From Mesorhizobium jarvisii (GTDB taxonomy: Bacteria > Pseudomonadota > Alphaproteobacteria > Rhizobiales > Rhizobiaceae): a DNA stretch of 64,000 nt. Shown piece by piece: positions 17,338 through 26,062 of the stretch; position 1 is the stretch's first letter; each line of letters begins with the position of its first letter. A model generated the notes under the pieces. It did not search any database. It was given only the letters and a program-made list of their open reading frames with translations, and was not told the DNA's origin. The translations under genes were made by a program, and so were the position numbers. Where the stretch lies: NCBI RefSeq assembly GCF_003601985.1, contig NZ_QZXA01000017.1:34650-98649 (forward strand). Direction: 5' to 3'.

Positions 17338-17615
17338 GTTGCTCACCCTGCTGTTGGCAGAGATATAGCATATATTTGCCAATTGGCAAGGATGAGAGCT
17401 GCAACATACTTGGGTTCCTCTCCCCACGCAGCTCGGCGACGCCCAGAAGGAAAGGGGATGACTCGGCTCTTGGAGAATTCAGCGAGACCTAGGCCGGGAA
17501 CTCATAAATGCGAAGTAGAAGCCGAGGGTTACGCTGCAAGCGCCCGTTCTGCCAAAAATTTGGGGATGCTTCTGGGTGTCCTATCTATTGTTCGACCAGA
17601 CATGGAGATGAGTTG

Positions 17616-18092
17616 GTGAGTGCGCTTAATTCCGAGGCTCCCAGATGTGAATGCGGGGCACTTGAAACGCTTTCCAAGGAACCGTCGATTCCCATCGTGT
17701 TCGATGCTGAGCTCAATGAGTATCACATCGTTGGAACTGGTCAGCAGCAGGTCTTGATCTATCACTGCATCTTCTGCGGCGGACAAACGCCAGACTCACG
17801 CAGGGACGAGCTTTTCATGCATGTGACCAAAGAAGAATTTGAAAAGCTTAGGAAGGCGACAAACGGCCTGAAGACGGTGGACGATGTTGTGGGGGCTTTT
17901 GGGCCACCGGACTTCGACCATCCAGCCGGAATCAGTTCCACCGAACCCGTCGGTCTCGGTCCGCGCAGAACCACCGACTTTAGACAGATGACTTTCAGTT
18001 CCCTATCAGACACCGCAGATGTCCACGTCGCCATAGGTTTGAACGACAAGGTCCAATTCAGCTTTACGCCCAAGCCCGTAGCGCGAGACTGA
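17616..18092 (+). CDS. Uncharacterised cysteine-rich (zinc-ribbon-like) protein
   Basis: About 158 residues from a GTG start. It has CECGAL near the N-terminus and CIFCGGQTPDSRRDELF about 45 residues later, two Cys-x-Cys/Cys-x-x-Cys pairs that could hold zinc. The middle (THE segment LRKATNGLKTVDDVVGAFGPPDFDHP) resembles small SmpA-like or immunity-like proteins, but I cannot name a family. A longer frame from ATG 17508 adds a cysteine-rich stretch; GTG 17616, or TTG 17613, after GGAGATGAG seems better. G+C over 17641-17940 is about 52%, far below the neighbours, suggesting acquisition. Confidence 0.6.
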   Translation: MSALNSEAPRCECGALETLSKEPSIPIVFDAELNEYHIVGTGQQQVLIYHCIFCGGQTPDSRRDELFMHVTKEEFEKLRKATNGLKTVDDVVGAFGPPDFDHPAGISSTEPVGLGPRRTTDFRQMTFSSLSDTADVHVAIGLNDKVQFSFTPKPVARD

Positions 18093-18437
18093 CGGCAAGA
18101 TGCAGATGATCGACGCCGCCATTGCTCGCGTCCATCAGGAATCCACGCCTGCAGACTCGGCGCGAGATACTCTACTCCCCCAGCACCTGCGCCTTGCAGG
18201 CCGGGCTCAGATCCGACAGATGCTTCTTCAGGCATGGGCCGGCGCTACCGTTCGGAAAGTGCGGGCAGAGCCGCTGCCGGTCGCGCACTGCGAGGCACAG
18301 AATTGGAGCTTCAATAATTTTGTGAAGTATAAAGACAAGGCCGCCACGCCAACTATTCCTGCGTGGCGGCCTTGGATGCCAACAAATGAACCGTTTCAGC
18401 CGGCGTTGCGTTGCCGCCGGCCACATTGTGTCGTGCC
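18093..18437. other. Intergenic region between convergent genes
   Basis: These 345 bases lie between the stop codons of the low-G+C orphan gene and the aldehyde dehydrogenase. They contain the strong hairpin at 18336-18374 and otherwise no gene I can support. The left part shares the lower G+C of the orphan gene. Confidence 0.5.
18336..18374 (-). terminator. Strong hairpin downstream of aldehyde dehydrogenase
   Basis: CAAGGCCGCCACGC (18336-18349) and GCGTGGCGGCCTTG (18361-18374) form a perfect 14-bp stem with an 11-base loop. On the minus strand it lies about 64 bases past the aldehyde dehydrogenase stop and is followed by TCTTTATAC, consistent with intrinsic termination. Confidence 0.75.
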
Positions 18438-19871
18438 CTACTCCGCCGCCTCATACCCGGCGATGCCCTTGATCTCGAGGAAATCCTCCAGCCCGTATTC
18501 GGCATATTCGCGGCCGTTGCCCGACTGCTTGTAGCCGCCGAAGGGCAGGCCGGCGTCCCAGGTCGGGTAGTTGATGTAGACATTGCCGGAGCGCATGCGT
18601 GCCGCAACGTCGCGCGCCTTCTGGATGTCCTTGGCCTGGATGTAGGAGGCAAGGCCGTAGACGGTGTCGTTGGCCTGCTCGACCGCCTGTTCGACCGTGT
18701 CATAGGGCAGGATCGCCAGCACCGGCCCGAAGATTTCCTCGCGCGCGATGCGCATGTCGTGGGTGACGTCGGCGAACACCGTCGGCCTGACATAGTAGCC
18801 GCGGTTGAGTTCGGCCGGGCGGCCAGGGCCGCCGGCGACCAGCGTCGCGCCTTCGTCGATGCCGGCCTGGATCAGGTCCTGGATCTTGTCGAACTGCACC
18901 TGGCTGACGACGGGGCCAAGCTTGGTGTTGGCGCCGTCGGCCGGGCCGACCACGAACTTCTCAGCCGCCGCCTTGGCGTAGCCGGCGGCCTCGTCATGGC
19001 GGTCGCGCGGCACGAACATGCGGGTGGGTGCATTGCAGGACTGGCCGCTATTGCCGAAGCAGCCGGCGACGCCCTTGGTGACGGCGCGGGCGAGGTCGAC
19101 ATCCGGGAACAGGATGTTGGCCGACTTGCCGCCCAGTTCCTGGTGCACGCGCTTGACCGTGTCGGCGGCGGCCTTGGCCACCAATATGCCGGCCCGGGTC
19201 GAGCCGGTGAACGACATCATGTCGACGTCGGGGTGGCTGGACAGCGCCTGGCCGACGCCGGGGCCGTCGCCATTGACGAGGTTGAACACGCCCTTCGGCA
19301 CGCCGGCCTCGTCGATGATCTCGGCGAAGATGATGGCATCGAGCGGCGCGATCTCCGACGGCTTCAGCACCATGGTGCAGCCGGCGGCAAGTGCCGGGCC
19401 GACCTTGCAGGTGATCTGGTTCAGCGGCCAGTTCCACGGCGTGATCAGGCCGACGACGCCGATCGGCTCCTTGACGATCAGCGAGGAACCTTTGGCGTGG
19501 CGGAACTGGAATGTCTTCAGCGTCTCCGCCATCTTCTCAAGATGCGCCAGGCCGACGCCGACCTGGCTGTCGAGCGCCATCTGGCGCGGCGCGCCCATTT
19601 CACGCGACACGGCAAGCGCCAGGTCCGTGGAGCGCTTCTTGTAGACCGCGATGACGCGGTTCAGGATATCGAGGCGCTCCTCCACCGAGGTGAAGCCGAA
19701 CGAATTGAAGGCGCGCTTGGCGGCGGCCACCGCCTTGTCGACATCGGCCTTGGAGCCGAGCGAGATCTGCGCGAAAACATCCTCATTCGACGGATCGATG
19801 ACATCGAGTGTGTTGGGCACGACAGGATCGACCCACGCGCCGTCGATATAGAACTGCAGATTGTGTGACAT
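18438..19871 (-). CDS. Aldehyde dehydrogenase family protein
   Basis: A 477-residue NAD(P)-dependent aldehyde dehydrogenase of normal length. The catalytic Glu is in HQELGGKSANILF and the nucleophilic Cys in GNSGQSCNAPTRMFV. TPWNWPLNQITCKVGPALAAGCTMVLKPSE is the cofactor-binding segment. It oxidises an aldehyde to the carboxylic acid in the cytosol. The gene is single, ends in a strong terminator and has no regulator next to it, so the physiological substrate is not deducible. Confidence 0.95.
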   Translation of the reverse strand: MSHNLQFYIDGAWVDPVVPNTLDVIDPSNEDVFAQISLGSKADVDKAVAAAKRAFNSFGFTSVEERLDILNRVIAVYKKRSTDLALAVSREMGAPRQMALDSQVGVGLAHLEKMAETLKTFQFRHAKGSSLIVKEPIGVVGLITPWNWPLNQITCKVGPALAAGCTMVLKPSEIAPLDAIIFAEIIDEAGVPKGVFNLVNGDGPGVGQALSSHPDVDMMSFTGSTRAGILVAKAAADTVKRVHQELGGKSANILFPDVDLARAVTKGVAGCFGNSGQSCNAPTRMFVPRDRHDEAAGYAKAAAEKFVVGPADGANTKLGPVVSQVQFDKIQDLIQAGIDEGATLVAGGPGRPAELNRGYYVRPTVFADVTHDMRIAREEIFGPVLAILPYDTVEQAVEQANDTVYGLASYIQAKDIQKARDVAARMRSGNVYINYPTWDAGLPFGGYKQSGNGREYAEYGLEDFLEIKGIAGYEAAE

Positions 19872-20045
19872 GGTTTCTCCTTGGGGTGCCGCAGGGCCGG
19901 CCCAACCGTGATATCCAGCTAGAAATAACGATGCGCGAACCGCACCGTCAAAGGCAACCCCCGAAGTGGTTGAGCCAGCGCGCCAGTGATTGAGCCAGAG
20001 GCGTTGGGCCAGAGAACCCAGCCGTTTTCGACGGCATGGGATGGA

Positions 20046-20441
20046 TTACAGCAGCGTGTGTCCTGCCCCGACCAGATGCTGTCGCGCCGCTTCCTGGTCC
20101 GCCGCTTTCACCAGCAGGTGATCGCCGTCGAAGGTGGACACCAGGAAGATGCCCAGCTCGTTTTCCGACAATGGCTGGATGACCGACAGCACGATGCCGG
20201 TTTCGTCGAAAGCAAAGGGTCCCTGCAGTTTGAAGGCGACCCAGTCGCCATCGTGCTTGACCGTGCCTGGAACACGATCCTGAAGGCAGGTGATCGAAAG
20301 CTCGTCGTCGGTCCTGGTCATGCTAACGAAGCCCGGCCCGTCCGCCCAGCCGGGAATGCCGTCACCCGCCCCGAGCCGCGAAATCGCGTACGAGCCGGGA
20401 AGTTGCCTCAATTTGACCCTGGCAGCCATCGTCTTGTCCAT
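20046..20441 (-). CDS. ACT domain-containing protein (CASTOR/ACT_7-like)
   Basis: A 131-residue protein, RVKLRQLPGSYAISRLGAGDGIPGW, followed by DDELSITCLQDRVPG, WVAFKLQGPFAFDETGIVLSVIQPLSENELGIFLVSTFDGDHLLVKAADQEAARQHLVGAGHTL. The second half is a typical ACT_7 fold with a LSENELGIFLVSTF strand. ACT domains bind amino acids and act as sensors. It lies 16 bases downstream of a GNAT gene in the same direction, so the two are probably co-transcribed. Confidence 0.88.
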   Translation of the reverse strand: MDKTMAARVKLRQLPGSYAISRLGAGDGIPGWADGPGFVSMTRTDDELSITCLQDRVPGTVKHDGDWVAFKLQGPFAFDETGIVLSVIQPLSENELGIFLVSTFDGDHLLVKAADQEAARQHLVGAGHTLL

Positions 20442-20457
20442 GCCTCCGATTTGCCGG

Positions 20458-20925
20458 CTATCGCATCAATTTCTTGCTCATATAGACCGTCATGCCGCCC
20501 ATGAACGGCTCCTCCCGGTCGATCGTATAGCCATGCCTTTTGTACAACAACACATTGGCCTCGAAGGCGCCATTGGTCAGCAGGCGCAGCTCAAGGCGGC
20601 CTGCTTCGAGCGCCTTCCGCTCGGCCCGCTCCAGCAGCAGCCGGCCGATCCCCTTGCCCTGCGCCTGCGGCGCGACGCAGACATTCTCGATCCACAAATG
20701 ATCGCCGGCCAGCATGGTTTCGATCATGCCGACGATGCGGCCGTCGGCGACAGCGAGCTCGAACGGATGCTCGGCAACGGCCTTCCCGTAGTCGGCGCGC
20801 ATCGGCAGCGGCTCGCGGCCGATCACCGGCACCCATTTGCCATAGGCTGATCGCACGATGTCCCTGATCGCGGCGGCGTCAGCGGGTTCGGCCGGCCGAA
20901 ACCGGATGGAAGAATTGATGGTCAT
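20458..20925 (-). CDS. GNAT family N-acetyltransferase
   Basis: A 155-residue acetyltransferase with the acetyl-CoA P-loop motif VCVAPQAQGKGIGRLLLERAE and the preceding strand HLWIENVCV. The C-terminus LYKRHGYTIDREEPFMGGMTVYMSKKL is characteristic of small-molecule GNATs. The ATG at 20925 (MTINSSIRFRPAEPADA) begins the fold; upstream codons are leader. It acetylates an unknown amine. Confidence 0.92.
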   Translation of the reverse strand: MTINSSIRFRPAEPADAAAIRDIVRSAYGKWVPVIGREPLPMRADYGKAVAEHPFELAVADGRIVGMIETMLAGDHLWIENVCVAPQAQGKGIGRLLLERAERKALEAGRLELRLLTNGAFEANVLLYKRHGYTIDREEPFMGGMTVYMSKKLMR

Positions 20926-21129
20926 GACAATGCTCCAGACATGAAAACCCCCGCCGGCGGTGTCGCGGGCGGGGCTGGAAACGAACGAACCGGATCTATC
21001 CTGCCGGCCTTTGTCGTCGCGCAATCAGCTCGCCGCTCCGCACTGTGCAGTGGCGGCGTCGCTGTGTATTTGTGGGCGCGAGGGCGAACATGACGCCAAG
21101 CTGGAGCATGAGGCGCGGCGCGTCAAGAT

Positions 21130-21365
21130 GTCGGGATTGGCCCAAGCCCCCCGCCTTCGTCATCCACCGGCGGAGCGAGGGGCGGCAGCGGCGTCGCGGA
21201 GACCCGAGGGTCCATGCCGCGACCTTGCTGACAGGCGCAGCGGAGCAGGATTCCGAACCGTAGTGGCGCGTTGGAGTCCCGGCATGGATCCTCGGGTCTG
21301 CGCCGCGTCGCTTCGCTCCTTGCTCCGCCCGTGGATGACGAAGTGTTGGTGCTTCAGCCAATCGC
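21130..21365. repeat. Dispersed palindromic element, copy 2 (long form)
   Basis: CTTCGTCATCCACCGGCGGAG (from 21155) is inverted with CTCCGCCCGTGGATGACGAAG (ending 21343). Inside, GACCCGAGGGTCCATGCCG is mirrored by CGGCATGGATCCTCGGGTC. The whole is a roughly 190-bp imperfect palindrome. It fills most of the 485-base gap 20926-21409, which otherwise shows no gene. Its right end equals copy 1 at 554-582 with one mismatch. Confidence 0.85.
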
Positions 21366-21409
21366 CAAAGGCGTGATGCGAACGAGCGTCAGACGTCCCC
21401 GTCGCGCGC

Positions 21410-22150
21410 CTAATACTCCTGCGCCGTCGGCCTGAACAGGATCTCGTTGATGTCGACCTCGTCGGGCTGGCTCATGGCGAACACCACCGTCCTGGCGAAG
21501 GAATCGGCGGGGATGGCCACCCGGTCGTAGAGCGCGCGCACGCCCTGGGCGACATCGGGCTCGGTGACGCTGTCGGGCAGTTCCGTCGCCACGGCGCCGG
21601 GCGAGATGATGGTGGTGCGGATGTTGTAGGGTTTCACTTCCTGCCGCAGCCCTTCCGAGATGATGCGCACCGCGTGCTTGGTGGCGGCATAGACCGCGCC
21701 GCCCGGCCCGACCTTGTGGCCGGCGACCGACGATACGTTGATGATGTGGCCGCTCTTCTGCGTCTTCATGTGCGGTAGCGCCGCGGCGATGCCGTAGAGC
21801 ACGCCCTTGATGTTGACATCGATCATCCGGTCCCAATCCTCGACCTTGCCACGTTCCAGCGGCGAATGCGGCATCAGTCCGGCATTGTTGATAATCACGG
21901 CGACGCGGCCATGCGTCTTCACCGCATGGTCGACGAGCCGCCGGACCTGGCCGACATCGGTGACGTCGGTCTGCATGATGGCGTCCTTGCCCAGCGAAAG
22001 CTCGGCGGCCAGCGCCTCGAGCCGGTCGAGGCGGCGCGCGCCCAGCACCAGCTTCGCGCCCTCCTTGGCCAGCAGCCGCGCGGCGGCTTCACCCAGCCCG
22101 CTGCTGGCGCCGGTGATGACGACGACCTTGTTCTTGATGCTGTCTGTCAT
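21410..22150 (-). CDS. SDR family oxidoreductase
   Basis: A 246-residue short-chain dehydrogenase starting MTDSIKNKVVVITGASSGLGEAAARLLAKEGA. It has NNAGLM, the catalytic Ser in INVSSVAGH and YAATKHAV carrying Tyr-x-x-x-Lys. The ATG at 22150 is correct by homology; the frame stays open far upstream as a shadow of the aldo/keto reductase. It is the last gene of a five-gene minus-strand operon and probably reduces a carbonyl group in concert with the reductase upstream. Confidence 0.94.
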   Translation of the reverse strand: MTDSIKNKVVVITGASSGLGEAAARLLAKEGAKLVLGARRLDRLEALAAELSLGKDAIMQTDVTDVGQVRRLVDHAVKTHGRVAVIINNAGLMPHSPLERGKVEDWDRMIDVNIKGVLYGIAAALPHMKTQKSGHIINVSSVAGHKVGPGGAVYAATKHAVRIISEGLRQEVKPYNIRTTIISPGAVATELPDSVTEPDVAQGVRALYDRVAIPADSFARTVVFAMSQPDEVDINEILFRPTAQEY

Positions 22151-22167
22151 GGGATTTTCCTTCCGCC

Positions 22168-23157
22168 TCAGCGATCGATCCTGGCCGCCTGTTGCGGCGA
22201 ATAGCGCTCGCCTTGCACGGCAATCGCCGAGACCGCGTTTTCGATGTCGGCAAGATCCTCCGCCGTCAGCGCGACGGCCGCCGATCCGATGTTCTCCTCG
22301 AGGCGATTGAGCTTCGTCGTGCCGGGGATCGGGACGATCCAGGGTTTTTGCGCCAGCAGCCAGGCGAGCGCGACCTGCGCCGGGGTCACCTTCTTCTGCG
22401 CAGCAATCGCGACGATCGCGTCGACCAGCGCCTGGTTGGCTTTGCGCGCCTCCTCCGCGAAGCGCGGCACGGTGTTGCGGAAGTCGCTGCTGTCGAACCT
22501 TGTATCGGCATTGATGGCGCCGGTGAGGAAACCCTTGCCCAGCGGGCTGAAGGGCACGAAGCCGATGCCCAGTTCTTCGACCACTGGCAGGATCGCCTCC
22601 TCGGGTTCGCGCCACCACAGCGAATATTCGCTTTGCAGCGCGGCGACCGGCTGCACCGCATGGGCGCGGCGGATGGTGCGCACGCCCGCTTCGGAGAGGC
22701 CGAAATGCTTGACCTTGCCTTGGCCGATCAAGTCCTTCACCGTCCCCGCCACCTCCTCGATCGGCACGACCGGATCGACGCGGTGCTGGTAGAGAAGATC
22801 GATGCGGTCGGTCCTCAGCCGCTTGAGCGAGGCCTCGACGACGTCGCGAATATGCTGCGGCCGGCTGTCCATGCCCTCATGTCCGGCCGTGCCGGCGATG
22901 TCGATGCCGAATTTGGTGGCGATCACCACCTGGTCGCGGATCGGCCGCAGCGCCTCGCCGACCACCTCTTCATTCTTGAACGGCCCATAGACCTCCGCTG
23001 TGTCGAAGAAGGTGATGCCGCGCTCGAACGCGGAGCGGATCAGGCGAACGGCATCCGGCGTCTCCATCGGCTGCCCGTAGGAATGGCTCATGCCCATGCA
23101 GCCGAGGCCGATGGCCGAGACTTCGAGACCGTTCTTTCCAAGTGTGCGCTTTTGCAT
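22168..23157 (-). CDS. Aldo/keto reductase
   Basis: A 329-residue NADPH-dependent reductase with the catalytic tetrad visible: Asp and Tyr in DTAEVYGP, Lys in VIATKFGID and His in LLYQHRVDP. It opens MQKRTLGKNGLEVSAIGLGCMGMSHSYG, as in the Tas/YhdN-like group. It starts 1 base after the DUF2255 stop and is followed by the SDR gene, so it is an operon member. Substrate unknown. Confidence 0.95.
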   Translation of the reverse strand: MQKRTLGKNGLEVSAIGLGCMGMSHSYGQPMETPDAVRLIRSAFERGITFFDTAEVYGPFKNEEVVGEALRPIRDQVVIATKFGIDIAGTAGHEGMDSRPQHIRDVVEASLKRLRTDRIDLLYQHRVDPVVPIEEVAGTVKDLIGQGKVKHFGLSEAGVRTIRRAHAVQPVAALQSEYSLWWREPEEAILPVVEELGIGFVPFSPLGKGFLTGAINADTRFDSSDFRNTVPRFAEEARKANQALVDAIVAIAAQKKVTPAQVALAWLLAQKPWIVPIPGTTKLNRLEENIGSAAVALTAEDLADIENAVSAIAVQGERYSPQQAARIDR

Positions 23158-23158
23158 T

Positions 23159-23533
23159 TCAATTCTCCTTCGGTGTGATCCGCACTGTGGCGGCGCGGGC
23201 GCGCGCCGCGATCATCGGTGCGAGATAAGGGCTGGCTGCGTATTTCGCCCGGTAGGCGTCGTCGATGCGGGCGTTGACGGTTCCCTCGACTGCTTCGAAG
23301 GCAACGTCCCTGGTCAGGCCGGCGGCAGTGATGCGTCCGGCCTTCTGCCTGATCGCGGCCCGATACCAGCGCGACTGCTGACCGTTGTAGCCGCGCACAT
23401 AAAGCGCGCCGTCGGCAACGACCGACCAGATCCAGGTCGGCGTGCCCAGGGTCACGCCGTCATCGCGCAAAGGCGAAATATGCAGATCGTCGGTTGCCGC
23501 GATCCTCTCGAGTTCGTCCTTCGACCAAGGCAT
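23159..23533 (-). CDS. DUF2255 family protein
   Basis: A 124-residue protein: MPWSKDELERIAATDDLHISPLRDDGVTLGTPTWIWSVVADGALYVRGYNGQQSRWYRAA. This matches the split-barrel-like DUF2255 family, often beside aldo/keto reductases in rhizobia and actinobacteria. Function is unknown; a flavin-binding or deazaflavin-binding role is conceivable from the fold. The ATG at 23533 is 5 bases after the preceding stop. Confidence 0.85.
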   Translation of the reverse strand: MPWSKDELERIAATDDLHISPLRDDGVTLGTPTWIWSVVADGALYVRGYNGQQSRWYRAAIRQKAGRITAAGLTRDVAFEAVEGTVNARIDDAYRAKYAASPYLAPMIAARARAATVRITPKEN

Positions 23534-23537
23534 TTTC

Positions 23538-23876
23538 CTATTCCTTTTTCTCGGCATCCGCCTGCTCGAAAACCTTGCGGGCAACGCCGATCGCCGTGCT
23601 TGCAACCGGCCATCCGGCGTAAAAGGCGAGATGTGTGATGGTTTCGATGAGTTCGTCGCGGGTGACGCCATTGTCGAGCGCCCGCTTCATGTGGAAAGGC
23701 ATCTCGTTGACCCGGTAGTTCGAGATCAGGCTGCTGACGGTGACGAGGCTGCGGTCGCGCGGCGAAAGGCCGGGCCGTTTCCAGACATCTCCGAACAACA
23801 CATCGTCGGTGTATTTGCCGAGCGCGGGCGCGATATCGGAGAACGGATTCCTGTGCGGCACTGGTTTATCGATCAT
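23538..23876 (-). CDS. Carboxymuconolactone decarboxylase family protein
   Basis: A 112-residue protein (MIDKPVPHRNPFSDIAPALGKYTDDVLFGDVWKRPGLSPRDRSLVTVSSLISNYRVNEMPFHMKRALDNGVTRDELIETITHLAFYAGWPVASTAI). This is the CMD fold without the redox CxxC of AhpD, so a decarboxylase-type or structural role is likelier than peroxidase reduction. It sits between the cupin and DUF2255 genes and is likely co-transcribed. Confidence 0.9.
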   Translation of the reverse strand: MIDKPVPHRNPFSDIAPALGKYTDDVLFGDVWKRPGLSPRDRSLVTVSSLISNYRVNEMPFHMKRALDNGVTRDELIETITHLAFYAGWPVASTAIGVARKVFEQADAEKKE

Positions 23877-23928
23877 TTTGGTTTCCTTCGTTGCGGTATC
23901 GGTTCGAGCGCAAAGCGCTGATGCCTGC

Positions 23929-24324
23929 TCAAACCGCGTATTGCTCGTCGGTGACATGCTCCATCCAGTCGACGACCTTGCCGTCGAGGGCCTCGGCGAT
24001 GGCAATGTGGGTCATCGCCGTGGTCGGTGCCGCGCCATGCCAGTGCTTTTCGCCGGGCGCGAACCAGACGATGTCGCCGGGGCGGATAGGCTCGACCGGG
24101 CCGCCCTCACGTTGAACCAGGCCGGCGCCCGACAGGACGATCAGCGTCTGGCCGAGCGGATGCGTGTGCCAGGCGGTGCGCGCGCCGGGTTCGAAAGTCA
24201 CGGTGGCGCCGCCGACGCGGGCCGGCTCGCTGCCCTTGAATGGTGCGTCGATGCGCACCGTGCCGGTGAAGTAGTCGGCTGGACCTTTCTCGGAAGGCTG
24301 CGAACCGCTTCGCTTGATATCCAT
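23929..24324 (-). CDS. Cupin domain-containing protein
   Basis: A 131-residue single-cupin protein with both metal motifs: GARTAWHTHPLGQTLIVLSGAG (two His, Gln) and PGDIVWFAPGEKHWHGAAP (His). Cupin genes of this kind (ARTAWHTHPLGQ) are commonly paired with CMD genes and LysR regulators. ATG 24324 begins the operon facing the LysR gene. The reaction is unknown; quercetinase-like or isomerase-like chemistry is possible. Confidence 0.92.
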   Translation of the reverse strand: MDIKRSGSQPSEKGPADYFTGTVRIDAPFKGSEPARVGGATVTFEPGARTAWHTHPLGQTLIVLSGAGLVQREGGPVEPIRPGDIVWFAPGEKHWHGAAPTTAMTHIAIAEALDGKVVDWMEHVTDEQYAV

Positions 24325-24476
24325 GGTTTCTCCTTCTAGACGCCGGACAGCACGCTGCCCCAGGCCTTCAGGGCCGCCGATTCCGACAGCCCGATTGTGA
24401 TGGCCTCTATTTAGCGCCTGCGATTGGCGTGGATTAGGTGCTATATCCGGCATGTACTTATGAGGAGAGCTCATCA

Positions 24477-25370
24477 ATGCCGCGAGACAATCTGAACGAG
24501 CTGACCGCCTTCCTCGCCGTCGCGCGGGAAAAAAGCTTCACCCGGGCGGCGGCACAGCTCGGCGTCTCGCAATCGGCGCTCAGCCACACGGTGCGCGCGC
24601 TGGAGGAGCGGCTGGGCGTGCGGCTGCTGACCCGCACCACGCGCAGCGTGGCGCCCACCGAGGCCGGCGAGCGACTGGTGCGCTCCGTCGGGCCAAGGCT
24701 CGACGAGATCGAGGCCGAGCTCGCCGCGCTGAGCGCCCTGCGCGAAAAGCCCGCCGGCACCATCCGCATCACCGCCGGCGAGCACGCCGCCGAGGCGGTG
24801 CTGTGGCCGGCGATCGCGCGGCTTTTGCCGGACTATCCCGACATCAAGGTCGAGATCATCGTCGATTACGGCCTGACCGACATCGTCGCCGAGCGCTATG
24901 ACGCCGGCGTGCGGCTTGGCGAACAGGTGGCGCACGACATGATCGCGGTGCGCATCGGCCCGGACATGCGCATGGCGGTGGTCGGATCGCCCGCCTATCT
25001 CGCCCGACAGCCGAAGCCGCGCACGCCGCAGGAGCTCACCACCCACAACTGCATCAACCTGCGCCTGCCGACCTATGGCGGGCTCTATGCCTGGGAATTC
25101 GAAAAGGCCGGGCGCGAACTGAAAGTGCGCGTCGAGGGCCAGCTGATCTTCAACACGGCGAGGCTACGCATGAACGCGGTGCTGGCCGGCCTCGGCCTTG
25201 CCTATCTGCCCGAGGACCAGCTGCGCGCGCATCTGGCCGACGGCCGGCTGGTGCGGGTGCTGGCAGACTGGTGCCCGCCCTTCCCCGGCTACCACCTCTA
25301 TTACCCCAGCCGTCGCCAGGCGACGCCGGCCTTCTCGCTGCTGGTCGATGCGCTGCGCTATCGCGGCTAG
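24477..25370 (+). CDS. LysR family transcriptional regulator
   Basis: A 297-residue LysR protein: LNELTAFLAVAREKSFTRAAAQLGVSQSALSHTVRALEERLGVRLLTRTTRSVAPTEAGERL, then a substrate-binding domain of the CrgA-like subgroup (LPDYPDIKVEIIVDYGLTDIVAERYDAGVRLGE). The ATG at 24477 follows GAGGAGAG. It is divergent from the cupin-CMD-DUF2255-AKR-SDR operon across about 150 bases and very likely controls it. Confidence 0.94.
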   Translation: MPRDNLNELTAFLAVAREKSFTRAAAQLGVSQSALSHTVRALEERLGVRLLTRTTRSVAPTEAGERLVRSVGPRLDEIEAELAALSALREKPAGTIRITAGEHAAEAVLWPAIARLLPDYPDIKVEIIVDYGLTDIVAERYDAGVRLGEQVAHDMIAVRIGPDMRMAVVGSPAYLARQPKPRTPQELTTHNCINLRLPTYGGLYAWEFEKAGRELKVRVEGQLIFNTARLRMNAVLAGLGLAYLPEDQLRAHLADGRLVRVLADWCPPFPGYHLYYPSRRQATPAFSLLVDALRYRG

Positions 25371-25444
25371 AACGACTGGACTGCGCTCGCAGCCGTTCTA
25401 TCTTCCTGCCGGAACGCGATTGAAGAAAACCCGGAGCCGTCGCC

Positions 25445-25822
25445 GTGACCGAGACTGACCTCTACCGAGGCTATATCGACTGCCTCAACAACCAGGATTG
25501 GCAAAGGCTGCATCGCTTCGTCCACGACGAGGTCCACTACAATGGCGACCGTGTCGGGCTGTCAGGTTACCGCGCCATGCTGGAGCGGGATTTTCGCGAA
25601 ATCCCGGATCTCTATTTCGACGTCCAGCTGCTGATTGCCGACCCGCCCTTCATCGCCGGCCGCCTGCAGTTCAACTGCACGCCCAAGGGAACCTTCTTCG
25701 GCCTGCCCATCAACGGCAAAAAGGTCTCATTCAGCGAGAATGTGTTTTATGAATTTCTGAACGACCGGATCAGGAACGTCTGGTCGGTCATCGACAAGGC
25801 GGCGATCGAGGCGCAGCTCTGA
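25445..25822 (+). CDS. SnoaL-like ester cyclase family protein
   Basis: A 125-residue protein with a GTG start: TETDLYRGYIDCLNNQDWQRLHRFVHDEVHYNG...GYRAMLERDFREIPDLYFDVQLLIADPPFIAGRLQFNCTPKGTFFGLPINGKKVSFSENVFYEFLNDRI. This is the NTF2-like SnoaL fold. The family includes polyketide cyclases and many enzymes of unknown substrate. It follows the LysR gene by 74 bases and may be co-transcribed. Confidence 0.88.
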   Translation: MTETDLYRGYIDCLNNQDWQRLHRFVHDEVHYNGDRVGLSGYRAMLERDFREIPDLYFDVQLLIADPPFIAGRLQFNCTPKGTFFGLPINGKKVSFSENVFYEFLNDRIRNVWSVIDKAAIEAQL

Positions 25823-25830
25823 CGCGGCCA

Positions 25831-25957
25831 GTTCCCTTCTCCCCGTTGTACGGGGAGCTGAGGACTGATCCGCACAGCGGACAAAAGCCAATTGCTTGGC
25901 TTTTCGAGAGACGAACGGCAGGCAGGCGGATGAGGGGCAGCGCCAACGCTGGTCAAT
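25831..25957. repeat. Intergenic palindromic repeat, CGGGGAG type
   Basis: CTCCCCG (25839-25845) / CGGGGAG (25851-25857) and AAAAGCCA (25883-25890) / TGGCTTTT (25897-25904) are two hairpins, followed by GATGAGGGGCAGCGCCAACG. The last phrase recurs as GTGAGGGGCAGCGCTAACG at 46409, the end of another palindrome. It belongs to a dispersed family typical of Mesorhizobium intergenic DNA. Confidence 0.7.
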
Positions 25958-26062
25958 GATTGCTGATCGTTCGTAAAAATCGATCATTATGACCATAACA
26001 ATTCGTTGGAAAGATCGTTTCAGGAATGGCATTCCTCCGGAATACCAGCCTGGAGCATTGCA

